A stretch of DNA of 64,000 bases. It comes from Christensenella timonensis (GTDB lineage Bacteria > Bacillota > Clostridia > Christensenellales > Christensenellaceae). The notes beneath the pieces are model-generated. The model was not told where the DNA came from and did not search any database. It saw only the letters and a program-made list of their open reading frames with translations. Position 1 is the first letter of the stretch; the number at the start of each line of letters is the position of its first letter. The translations under genes were made by a program, and so were the position numbers. The DNA lies in contig NZ_FLKP01000001.1 in assembly GCF_900087015.1 (NCBI RefSeq), positions 124,001 through 188,000 of the forward strand, in the 5' to 3' direction. Of the stretch, positions 49,917 to 58,025 are shown piece by piece.

Positions 49917-50228
49917 TTACTTGCGGTAAGGCACGGTTCGGTTATTCCCCGGAGCCTGCCGCTCCAATTCTTTCTTGACGCGCTCCAGTTCCTTTTTGGT
50001 CGCCACCAGTTCGTCATGCGCTTTCGTATAATCGTCCGCGAGGTTTAAAGAGGTGAGCATGGCAAGCTGGATATTGTTGAGCGCCGGATTGGCTTTTTTC
50101 ATCTCGTCCAGCTTTGCGTTCACTTTGAGCGCGACCCTATGGATATATTCCGCGCTGTCCGTCCCGCAGATCGTGTATTCCTTTCCGCCGATACTGACAA
50201 CCGTTTTTATCTTCTCCACCTTTTCCAC
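49917..50228 (-). CDS. zapA: Cell division protein ZapA
   Basis: 103 residues from GTG 50228 (GGGATAAGG upstream). ZapA bundles FtsZ filaments at midcell. The N-terminal globular part VVSIGGKEYTICGTDSAEYI is followed by the coiled coil ADDYTKAHDELVATKKELER. An earlier open frame overlaps pheT but lacks the family sequence. It follows pheT by 58 bp, a common arrangement in Clostridia and Bacilli. Confidence 0.9.
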   Translation of the reverse strand: MEKVEKIKTVVSIGGKEYTICGTDSAEYIHRVALKVNAKLDEMKKANPALNNIQLAMLTSLNLADDYTKAHDELVATKKELERVKKELERQAPGNNRTVPYRK

Positions 50229-50286
50229 CGCCTTATCCCTCTTTTCCCTTATTATACAATAAGCCCCCGTGGGGCGCAACCGCAGA

Positions 50287-52662
50287 TTATTCCGCGCGCA
50301 GGCTTGCCTCAAACTGCGTTTCCAAGGCCCGCAGGACTTTCTTCATGACGCGTTCCACTTCCTCGTCCGTCATCGTGCCTTCATTGCTGCGCAGGGAAAG
50401 GGAGAACGCCACGCTCTTTTTGCCCGCGCCAATCTTCTCTCCGGCATATACGTCGAACAGGCTGACCTGCTCCAGGCGCTTGCCGCCCGCCTGCCGGATG
50501 GCCTGCATCATATCCCCCGCGCCCACGTCTTCCGGTACGATCACCGCAAGGTCGCGCGTTGCCGCCGGGAATTTCGGGAGTTTCAGGTATTTGGCTTCCG
50601 CCTTTTCCATGCCGAACAATTTCTTGAGGTCGATTTGCGCAATTACCGCATCCTGCGGGATATCGAACGCTTTCATCACCTTCGGATGTACGCGTCCCAA
50701 TACGCCGATCTTTTCTTCTCCCACATAAAGGTCTGCCGCAACGCCGGGATGCAGATACGGTTCTTCCGACCGCCTGCACGCAAGCTCGCGCCCGCACAGC
50801 AGCCTGACAAGGTTCTCGATCGTCCCCTTGAGGTCAAAGAAATCCTTGCTGCCATACGCCGCCATCACCAGTGTCGGGATCTCATCCGGCAGGGCTTCCC
50901 CCTCCACGGGGCAATAGACACGCGACGTTTCAAACAGCAGCAGGTCTGTGCTTTTCCGGTTTTGGTTCAGCGCTACCACGCCCAGCATATGCGGCAGGAG
51001 CGTCGTGCGCATATATGCCGTATCGTCGCCCAGCGGATTGAGGATCTTGACCGCCGCAGGCATCCCGATGCCCAGCTTCTCGTAATCCTGACTGCCTGTG
51101 AAAGAATAGGTGATGCACTCCAAAAACCCGTTGTTTTTCAGGTAATCCCTGATACGGTCGGTCTTCGCTTCCACTGCCGAAACGCGTCCGCGCCGCACTT
51201 CCAGCATCGGGTTCGTTTCCGGGATATTGTCATACCCGTACATACGTGCTACTTCCTCCGCGATATCTGCACTGCCATAAATATCACCGCGGAAGGTGGG
51301 GATCGTACAAATCAATTCGTCGCCAATCAACCCCGTCTGGATATACACGCGGTTTAATAGCCTTTGCATCTCCTTCGCGGAAATCTGCGTCCCCAGCTTT
51401 GCGTTCACCTGCGCCGCATTGACTTTGATGACCTTCGGCTTCAAATCCTCGTTTAAAATGTCGATCATCCCCTGCGCCACATGCCCCGCCTTGAGCTCGT
51501 CGACCAGCGTAAGCGCACGCTGCATCGCAAACATCGACGTCCCCGCGTCCACGCCCTTGGAAAAACGCATGGAGCTTTCCGTCGCAAGCCCTAAGCCCCT
51601 TGAGGTCTGGCGGATATTGCCATACATGAATTTTGCCGATTCAAAAATAACCGCCTTTGTATTTTCCGTGATCTCCGAATCGAGGCCGCCCATCACGCCC
51701 GCCACGCCGATCGGGCCTTCCCGGTCGCAGATGAGCAGCATATTTTTCGTGAAGGTACGTTCCTTATCGTCGAGCGTCTTCATTTTTTCGCCGTCCTGCG
51801 CGCGGCGCACGATGATCTTTTTCCCGCGTATCTTGTCCGCGTCAAACGCGTGCATCGGCTGCCCCGTTTCCAGCATGATGAAGTTGGTGATATCAACGAT
51901 ATTGTTGATGGGGCGGATACCCGCTTCACGCAGCCGTACGCGCAGCCATTCAGGAGACGGCTTAATCTTCACATCCGTAACGCCCGCCGCAACATAGCGC
52001 GTACACAGGTCGCTGTCACAGACCTCCACGCTGACCATCTCTTCCGTTTTCGCCGCGCCTTCCTCATATCCCGTTTCCGGCAGGCGGAACTCTGCGTCGT
52101 CCGCAGCCGCGGCCTCGCGCGCCGTGCCGATCATCGAAAGGCAGTCCGGCCTGTTTGCGCCCACCTCAAAATCAATGACCGCCCCCCGCAAGTCGAGCAA
52201 ATCGCGGATATCCGTGCCCGGCTTTGGTTCGCCTTGTAAAATCATGATGCCATCCACGCCCGCGCCCGGATAGTCTTCTTCCTTTAAATTCAGTTCCCCG
52301 CCCGAACACAGCATACCAAACGATTCCACTCCGCGCAGCTTCCCCTTTTTTATGGGCCCTGCGGGAAGCATGGACGGCGCTTTTGCCACGGGGATATACG
52401 CTCCCTCAAACACGTTGTCCGCGCCTGTCACGATCTGCACGGGGGCATCTTCCCCCACGTCTACCATGCACACCTGCAGCTTGTCCGCGTCCGGGTGTTT
52501 CGTGATCTTCCCAATCTTCCCAACTACAACATTTTCAATATCTTCGCCCAGCAAAACGATCTCTTCCACACCGTTCCCGGTCATGACCATTTTATCTGCA
52601 AGCGTATTTACGTCCGATTTTACGTCCGCATAATCGCGGATCCATCTATATGGTGCCAACAT
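50287..52662 (-). CDS. pheT: Phenylalanyl-tRNA synthetase beta subunit
   Basis: 791 residues. Forms the alpha2-beta2 enzyme charging tRNA-Phe. An N-terminal EMAP-like tRNA-binding domain (VVVGKIGKITKHPDADKLQV) is followed by the B3/B4 editing domain (EVGANRPDCLSMIGTAREAA), the B5 domain (IPTFRGDIYGSADIAEEVAR) and the C-terminal ferredoxin-like anticodon-binding domain (PAATRDLAVIVPEDV). All are in order. It starts 15 bp after pheS. Confidence 0.97.
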   Translation of the reverse strand: MLAPYRWIRDYADVKSDVNTLADKMVMTGNGVEEIVLLGEDIENVVVGKIGKITKHPDADKLQVCMVDVGEDAPVQIVTGADNVFEGAYIPVAKAPSMLPAGPIKKGKLRGVESFGMLCSGGELNLKEEDYPGAGVDGIMILQGEPKPGTDIRDLLDLRGAVIDFEVGANRPDCLSMIGTAREAAAADDAEFRLPETGYEEGAAKTEEMVSVEVCDSDLCTRYVAAGVTDVKIKPSPEWLRVRLREAGIRPINNIVDITNFIMLETGQPMHAFDADKIRGKKIIVRRAQDGEKMKTLDDKERTFTKNMLLICDREGPIGVAGVMGGLDSEITENTKAVIFESAKFMYGNIRQTSRGLGLATESSMRFSKGVDAGTSMFAMQRALTLVDELKAGHVAQGMIDILNEDLKPKVIKVNAAQVNAKLGTQISAKEMQRLLNRVYIQTGLIGDELICTIPTFRGDIYGSADIAEEVARMYGYDNIPETNPMLEVRRGRVSAVEAKTDRIRDYLKNNGFLECITYSFTGSQDYEKLGIGMPAAVKILNPLGDDTAYMRTTLLPHMLGVVALNQNRKSTDLLLFETSRVYCPVEGEALPDEIPTLVMAAYGSKDFFDLKGTIENLVRLLCGRELACRRSEEPYLHPGVAADLYVGEEKIGVLGRVHPKVMKAFDIPQDAVIAQIDLKKLFGMEKAEAKYLKLPKFPAATRDLAVIVPEDVGAGDMMQAIRQAGGKRLEQVSLFDVYAGEKIGAGKKSVAFSLSLRSNEGTMTDEEVERVMKKVLRALETQFEASLRAE

Positions 52663-52677
52663 TTCCCGTGCCCTCCT

Positions 52678-53694
52678 TTATACGAACTGGCGCAGAAAAC
52701 GCGCGTCATTTTCATAGAGTAAACGAATATCCGTGATCCCGTATTTGGTGTTTGCCAAACGGTCGATGCCCATGCCAAAGGCAAACCCGGAATATTCCTC
52801 CGGATTGAGGCCGCAGTTTTGCAGTACTACCGGGTTCACGACCCCGCAGCCCAGCACTTCGATCATGCCCGCGCCCTTACACGCAGCGCAGCCTTTGCCG
52901 CCGCACACCGTGCACGTCACATCCACCTCCGCAGAAGGCTCTGTAAACGGGAAAAAGCCCGGGCGGAACTTTGTCTTTACGTCCTCCCCATAGAAGTTGC
53001 GGATAAACGTATTGATCGTGCCTTTCAAGTCCGAAAAGCGGATGTTTTTACCAACTACCAGCCCTTCCATCTGCATGAACACCGGCGAATGCGTCGCATC
53101 CACGTCGTCCGTGCGGAACACGCGTCCCGGGCACACCATGCGGATCGGGGGTTTTTGCCCCAGCATCGTGCGCACCTGCACGGGCGAGGTATGCGTCCGC
53201 AGCACCACGTCGTCGCTCACATAGAACGTATCCTGCATATCGCGCGCAGGATGGTCTTTGGGAATATTCAGCATCTCAAAATTGTATTGATCCAGCTCGA
53301 TCTCCGGCCCTTCGTTCACATCAAAGCCCATGCTCAAAAAGATGTCGCGGATCTCATAATAGACCTGTGTCAACGGGTGCAATGCGCCTAAAGCCTGCGC
53401 ACGCCCGGGCAGCGTGATATCCACGCGTTCGGCAGCGAGCTTGGCAGCGTCTTCCTTTTGCGCGATTTTCTCCGCTGCGCTCAGGAGCGCCTGCTCCACA
53501 CTTCCCCGGGCAGCGTTGACGGCCTGTCCGAACGCCGGCCTCTCTTCCGGGGCAAGCGTGCCCATCTGCTTCATCAGCATCGTGATCTCGCCCTTTTTAC
53601 CGAGGTATTTGACGCGGATATCATTGAGCTCCCCGCTCGATCCCGCCGCGCCGATCTCCCCCAGCGCCTTCTTTACGATTTCGTCGTTTGACAT
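52678..53694 (-). CDS. pheS: Phenylalanyl-tRNA synthetase alpha subunit
   Basis: 338 residues. Catalytic subunit with an N-terminal coiled coil (residues 1-85), class II motif 2 PIRMVCPGRVFRTDDVDATH and motif 3 GFAFGMGIDRLANTKYG. LHPLTQVYYEIRDIFLSMGF is motif 1. A Cys-rich segment CTVCGGKGCAACKGAGM interrupts the catalytic domain, as in other PheS. I looked for a T-box leader in the 117 bp upstream and did not find one. Confidence 0.97.
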   Translation of the reverse strand: MSNDEIVKKALGEIGAAGSSGELNDIRVKYLGKKGEITMLMKQMGTLAPEERPAFGQAVNAARGSVEQALLSAAEKIAQKEDAAKLAAERVDITLPGRAQALGALHPLTQVYYEIRDIFLSMGFDVNEGPEIELDQYNFEMLNIPKDHPARDMQDTFYVSDDVVLRTHTSPVQVRTMLGQKPPIRMVCPGRVFRTDDVDATHSPVFMQMEGLVVGKNIRFSDLKGTINTFIRNFYGEDVKTKFRPGFFPFTEPSAEVDVTCTVCGGKGCAACKGAGMIEVLGCGVVNPVVLQNCGLNPEEYSGFAFGMGIDRLANTKYGITDIRLLYENDARFLRQFV

Positions 53695-53811
53695 ATTCCC
53701 TTTCCTCTCATGCTTAAAAAATTTATCTCAATTCATTATCAACTCGATCAGCAATCCCGCGCGCAGGGGACGTTTCCGCCGTGCAACGCTTCCTATCCGT
53801 TCAGCTTGCCG

Positions 53812-54579
53812 CTATCCCTGCTCTCCTAATACCTTGCGTACATCATATAACATTATACCCGCGGCGACGCTTGCGTTCAAGCTTTCCGCCCGCCCGTATA
53901 TGCGGATCTTATACAGCACATCTGCCAGCTCCTGCACATCCTTTGATATGCCGCGCGCTTCGTTTCCAATGACCACGCACGCCTTCCGGGACGGTATAGC
54001 GATCCCATATTGCCCCGCGAGGCTTCCCGCCACGACCTGTACGCCCGTGCTTTTGAGTTTTTTGAGCGTATGCGGCAAGCTGCATACCTCGATTGGCACA
54101 TGGAACGTAGAGCCCATGGCCGCACGCTGTGCCTTGGGGCCGTAGAAGTCTGCGCTGGTATCCGAGATGAATACGCCCTCCGCGCCTGCAGCGTCCGCTG
54201 TACGGATGATCGTCCCCAGGTTTTTGGGGTCGTTTACATCGTCGAGCGCCACATAAAAGCTGCCGCCGTAATCCGGAAGGTTCTCCTGCTTTTTGACGCA
54301 GGCGATATCGTTGGGAGGCGTTTTCGTATCCGCGACCTGCTGGATGATCTCGTAGGGCACGGAAATGACCTGTACGCCGTATTCCTTCGCAAGCGCGGCG
54401 GCCGGCCCGCCCGGTTCCGCCGTCAGGATACATTCCACCTCCTGCGCGGCGCCCAGCGCCTCACCGATCGTCTTCATGCCCTCGATGATATATTTGCCTT
54501 CTTCATCCCGCGCGCGTTTCTTTTTCAGGGAGCGCAGCGTCTTGATATATTCATTGGAATGGCTTTTGATCTCTTTCAT
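53812..54579 (-). CDS. TrmH/SpoU-family RNA 2'-O-methyltransferase
   Basis: 255 residues from ATG 54579. N-terminal substrate-binding domain (HSNEYIKTLRSLKKKRARDE, YIIEGMKTIGEAL). The SPOUT knot has motif 1 LDDVNDPKNLGTIIRTADAA, motif 2 VVIGNEARGIS and motif 3 RIYGRAESLNASVAAGIMLY. It methylates a ribose of 23S rRNA or tRNA; the target is not readable. It lies between the rplT terminator and pheS, probably read with pheST. Confidence 0.92.
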   Translation of the reverse strand: MKEIKSHSNEYIKTLRSLKKKRARDEEGKYIIEGMKTIGEALGAAQEVECILTAEPGGPAAALAKEYGVQVISVPYEIIQQVADTKTPPNDIACVKKQENLPDYGGSFYVALDDVNDPKNLGTIIRTADAAGAEGVFISDTSADFYGPKAQRAAMGSTFHVPIEVCSLPHTLKKLKSTGVQVVAGSLAGQYGIAIPSRKACVVIGNEARGISKDVQELADVLYKIRIYGRAESLNASVAAGIMLYDVRKVLGEQG

Positions 54580-54599
54580 GACCTTCTCCCATACGAACA

Positions 54600-54639
54600 A
54601 AAAAGGGGATAAAGCAGTTTTGATACCAGCTTATCCCCC
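54600..54639 (-). terminator. Terminator of infC-rpmI-rplT
   Basis: Minus strand: GGGGATAAGC / GC-TTTATCCCC with one bulged base, followed by TTTTTT. It lies 15 bp after the rplT stop. Confidence 0.88.
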
Positions 54640-54654
54640 AAAATCTCTTTTCGA

Positions 54655-55014
54655 TTACGCCTGCACTTTTTTCTTTGCCGTTTCCGCCAGTTCTTTAAAA
54701 GCAGGTTTGTCGTTAACCGCCATATCAGCCAGTACTTTCCTGTTCAGATCGATCCCATTTTGCTTGAGGCCGTTCATAAACTTGGAATAGCTGAGGCCGT
54801 TCTGCCGTGCTTCCGCGTTGATCCGCACGATCCACAGGCGGCGCATATCGCGCTTTTTCAGCTTCCTGCCTGTATAGGCATAATTCATGGACTTCATGAC
54901 CGCCTGTTTTGCGGACTTATATTGCTTGGACTTCGCTCCGAAATAGCCCTTTGCGAGTTTGAATACTTTCCTGCGTTTTTTATGCGAGCTTACCGCTCTT
55001 TTTACTCTAGCCAT
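54655..55014 (-). CDS. rplT: Ribosomal protein L20
   Basis: 119 residues, full length. N-terminal basic tail ([20 protein letters not shown]) and conserved [20 protein letters not shown]. It binds 23S rRNA early in assembly and in Firmicutes represses its own operon through the leader before infC. Last gene of the three-gene operon. Confidence 0.98.
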   Translation of the reverse strand: MARVKRAVSSHKKRRKVFKLAKGYFGAKSKQYKSAKQAVMKSMNYAYTGRKLKKRDMRRLWIVRINAEARQNGLSYSKFMNGLKQNGIDLNRKVLADMAVNDKPAFKELAETAKKKVQA

Positions 55015-55045
55015 TTTTGTAAACCTCCCTTACATCCTCTCGATA

Positions 55046-55243
55046 TTATTTGTACGGAATCAGAACTCTGACGTTCTTTTCTTCTGCCGCACAAATATAA
55101 GTACCCTTGCGGAGATTTCTCTTCCTCTTAGAGCTTTTCTTATTCAATATGTGGCTTTTGTACGCTTTGGATCTTTTTACCCTACCTGATTTCGTGACGC
55201 TGAATCTTTTCGCCGCGCCTCTGTGTGTCTTCATCTTAGGCAT
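55046..55243 (-). CDS. rpmI: Ribosomal protein L35
   Basis: 65 residues. [20 protein letters not shown] and [17 protein letters not shown] are typical of L35. It follows infC and precedes rplT by 31 bp, the usual order. Confidence 0.97.
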   Translation of the reverse strand: MPKMKTHRGAAKRFSVTKSGRVKRSKAYKSHILNKKSSKRKRNLRKGTYICAAEEKNVRVLIPYK

Positions 55244-55302
55244 CTTAACGCCCTCCTTCTGTATCTCAAACTTATTATTGGCAACTTTTTAAACCCGGCC
55301 CC

Positions 55303-55812
55303 TTATGCTTTGGGGGCAAGGATCATAAACATGCTTCTGCCTTCCATTTTGGCATTCTTTTCGACAGCCGCGCAATCACCCAGCATTTCCAGGAACAGCT
55401 GCATGACAGTCCTGCCCTGCTCGGTATGTGCAAGCTGCCTCCCACGGAAACGGATGGACACCTTGACCTTGTCGCCCGCTTCCAAAAACTTGCGCACATT
55501 CTTAGCCTTGACCTCCATATCGTGCTTGTCGATCGTGGCGGAAAGGCGCATTTCTTTTAGGACAACGATCTTCTGGTTTTTCTTTGCTTCCTTCTGCCGT
55601 TTATTCTGTTCAAAGCGGTATTTGCCATAGTCCATGATCTTGCACACCGGCGGATTCGCCTTTGGCGAAATATTCACCAGGTCAAGATCTGCTTCATCGG
55701 CGATTCTTTGCGCCTCCTGTGAAGACATCACGCCAAGCTGCCTGCCGTCCTCGGCCACTACCCTTACTTCCGGTTCCCTGATTTGTTCATTGATGAACGG
55801 TTCGTTTGCGAT
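55303..55812 (-). CDS. infC: Translation initiation factor IF-3, rare AUC start
   Basis: 169 residues when started at ATC 55812-55810. IF-3 keeps 30S subunits free and checks start codon choice. Both domains are present: N-terminal EVRVVAEDGRQLGVMSSQEA with KIMDYGKYRFEQNKRQKEAK, C-terminal KEMRLSATIDKHDMEVK and RFRGRQLAHTEQG. No ATG, GTG or TTG in frame gives the conserved INEQIREPEV segment. The ATC sits 8-9 bases after GAGGGGG (a strong site), and the peptide runs IANEPFINEQIREPE. Rare AUU/AUC starts are the known basis of infC autoregulation in other bacteria. Confidence 0.93.
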   Translation of the reverse strand: MANEPFINEQIREPEVRVVAEDGRQLGVMSSQEAQRIADEADLDLVNISPKANPPVCKIMDYGKYRFEQNKRQKEAKKNQKIVVLKEMRLSATIDKHDMEVKAKNVRKFLEAGDKVKVSIRFRGRQLAHTEQGRTVMQLFLEMLGDCAAVEKNAKMEGRSMFMILAPKA

Positions 55813-55852
55813 TGTTCTTTCCCCCTCGCTTGTAGCGTTTCGCTTTTCATAT

Positions 55853-55951
55853 AAAAAGCGGATAGATACTCTCTACCCGCTCATAAAAAACAATTACCTT
55901 TGTTTATTCGACCCATGCGCCCTTGCCCATAGGTGAGAAGCGGGTAGCTCC
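55853..55951 (-). promoter_or_regulatory. L20-type leader with terminator and antiterminator
   Basis: Minus strand: a terminator hairpin AGCGGGTAGA / TCTATCCGCT followed by TTTT (55881-55853) lies about 40 bp before infC. An upstream segment AGCTACCCGCTTCTC (55949-55935) can pair with the 5' arm GAGCGGGTAG, forming an antiterminator. This is the known mechanism of L20 repression of infC-rpmI-rplT in Firmicutes. Confidence 0.8.
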
Positions 55952-56008
55952 TGCTTTGTTTTACAACGATAATCTTACCACAGCGGCAGGCGCCGTGTCA
56001 AGTCATCC

Positions 56009-57946
56009 TTAAAAAATCACCTTTCCCCTGTCCTGCTGAACGATCAGGCCAAGCAGCTCCTCCGCCGCCATGCTGCCGATCTCGCCCTCGCCTCTGCGGC
56101 GCACGGCGAATGTCCCGTCCGCGATCTCTTTTTCGCCCGCCACCAGCATGTACGGGATGCGTTCGTTCCTCGCCTCGCGGATCTTATAGCCGATCTTTTC
56201 CTGCCGGTCGTCTACGCTGGCGCGAATCCCTGCATCACGCAGCCGCCGCGCGAACGCGTGGCAATATTCCGCCGCTTCGTCCGTTATGTTCATCAGCCGA
56301 ACTTCCTCGCTCATCATCCACATGGGCAGTGCCCCCGCATATTTTTCGATCAGCATGGCGAGCGTCCGCTCGTAGCACCCGATGGAAGAACGGTGGATGA
56401 TATACGGCGCTTTTTTCTGGCCGTCGCTGTCCACGTAGGTCATGGAGAAACGCTCCGCAAGCGCAAAGTCGATCTGCACCGTAAACAGCGTGTCTTCCTT
56501 GCCGAACACGTTTTTGAACTGGATATCGAGTTTCGGTCCGTAAAACGCCGCTTCTCCGTCCGCTTCATAATATTTGAGGCCGGTATGGTCAAGGATCGTG
56601 CGCATCGCGCCCTGTACGCGTTCCCATTCCTCCGCGTCGCCGATATATTTGCCCTTGTCGTTCGGATCCCATTTGGAAAATCGGTATGTGACGTCGTTTT
56701 CGATTCCCAGTATCTTCATATTGTATTGGATCAAATCGAGCACGCCCAAAAATTCCTCTTCCAACTGTCCGGGCGTACAAATGATGTGCCCTTCGGCAAG
56801 CGTGAACTGGCGCACCCGGATCAGCCCGTGCATCTCGCCAGACGCCTCGTTGCGGAACAGCGTGGACGTTTCGGCATAGCGGATGGGCAGGTCTTTATAG
56901 GAATGGTGCTCCGCATTATAGATCATGTACTGGAACGGGCATGTCATCGGCCGCAGCGCCAGCACTTCCTCGTCTTTCTCCTCGTCGCCCAGTATGAACA
57001 TCCCGTCCTGGTAATGATCCCAGTGCCCGGAAATTTTATACAAGTCGCTTTTTGCCATAAACGGCGTTTTGGTGATCACATATCCCCTGCGCTCTTCCTC
57101 ATCCTCGACAAAGCGCTGCAAAAGCTGGATCGTTTTCGCGCCCTTGGGCATCAGAAGCGGCAGCCCCTGTCCCACCAGCGGATTGGTGGTAAAGTAATGC
57201 AGCTCGCGTCCCAGTTTGTTGTGGTCGCGTTCTTCCGCCTCTTTTAACTGCTGCAGATAGGCGTCAAGCTCCTGCTGTGTGGGAAACGCCACGCCGTAAA
57301 TACGGTGCAGCATTTTATTGTTTTCGTTTCCGCGCCAATACGCGCCCGCCGTACGCAGCAGCTTGGGTACTTTTACCCTGCCTGTGGAAACGGCGTGCGG
57401 CCCCGCGCACAGGTCGGTAAACGTGCCCTGCTCGTAAAAGCTGATGACTGCGTCCTCCGGAAGGTCTTCGATCAGCTCCACCTTGTAAGGCTCTCCCGCC
57501 GCTTTCATTTTTTCGATCGCTTGTGCGCGCGGCAGCGTATATTTTGTGAGCGGGATGTTTTCCGCCACGATCTTCTTCATTTCCTTTTCGATCTTTGCAA
57601 GATCCTCGTTCGTAAACGGGCGCTCCGTATCAAAATCATAATAAAACCCGCTGTCCGTTGCCGGGCCGATCGCCAGCTTTGCCTCCGGGTATAAGCGCTT
57701 CACCGCCTGTGCCAGCACATGCGAAGCCGTATGCCAAACCGCCTTTTTACCGTCTTCGTCTAAGAAGGTAAGGATCTCAAGGGCCGCGCCGTCCGGCACC
57801 GCCTGCGTAAGCTCGGTCACCGTGCCGTCGATCTTTGCCGCAACTGCGGCTTTCCCAAGTTTCTGGTTCAGCTCTTTTGCGATCTGAAGAGCGTTCATCC
57901 CATCCTTAAATTCCCTGACGCTGCCGTCAGCCAGTCTGATTTTCAT
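56009..57946 (-). CDS. thrS: Threonyl-tRNA synthetase
   Basis: 645 residues, full length. Domains in order: TGS (MKIRLADGSVREFKDGMNAL), editing domain with the HxxxH zinc motif (VWHTASHVLAQAV and a later Cys/His pair), class II catalytic core (LRPMTCPFQYMIYNAEHHSY, motif 2 YAETSTLFRNEASGEMHGL, motif 3 HRSSIGCYERTLAMLIEKY) and C-terminal anticodon-binding domain. The 79 bp upstream have no room for a full T-box, which would be usual for this gene in Firmicutes. Confidence 0.97.
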   Translation of the reverse strand: MKIRLADGSVREFKDGMNALQIAKELNQKLGKAAVAAKIDGTVTELTQAVPDGAALEILTFLDEDGKKAVWHTASHVLAQAVKRLYPEAKLAIGPATDSGFYYDFDTERPFTNEDLAKIEKEMKKIVAENIPLTKYTLPRAQAIEKMKAAGEPYKVELIEDLPEDAVISFYEQGTFTDLCAGPHAVSTGRVKVPKLLRTAGAYWRGNENNKMLHRIYGVAFPTQQELDAYLQQLKEAEERDHNKLGRELHYFTTNPLVGQGLPLLMPKGAKTIQLLQRFVEDEEERRGYVITKTPFMAKSDLYKISGHWDHYQDGMFILGDEEKDEEVLALRPMTCPFQYMIYNAEHHSYKDLPIRYAETSTLFRNEASGEMHGLIRVRQFTLAEGHIICTPGQLEEEFLGVLDLIQYNMKILGIENDVTYRFSKWDPNDKGKYIGDAEEWERVQGAMRTILDHTGLKYYEADGEAAFYGPKLDIQFKNVFGKEDTLFTVQIDFALAERFSMTYVDSDGQKKAPYIIHRSSIGCYERTLAMLIEKYAGALPMWMMSEEVRLMNITDEAAEYCHAFARRLRDAGIRASVDDRQEKIGYKIREARNERIPYMLVAGEKEIADGTFAVRRRGEGEIGSMAAEELLGLIVQQDRGKVIF

Positions 57947-58025
57947 AGTTTCGCCTCATTCTCCATAAATTTGTAAAACGTGCTTGTCATCGCTCCAATT
58001 ATTTTACGCCAATTCATCCACCCAG

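Noticed and set aside
53695-53811. Possible T-box leader before pheST
   Set aside because: 117 bp with no T-box sequence or terminator hairpin that I can find.
57947-58025. Possible T-box leader before thrS
   Set aside because: Only 79 bp separate it from the upstream gene. No specifier stem, T-box motif or terminator is visible.
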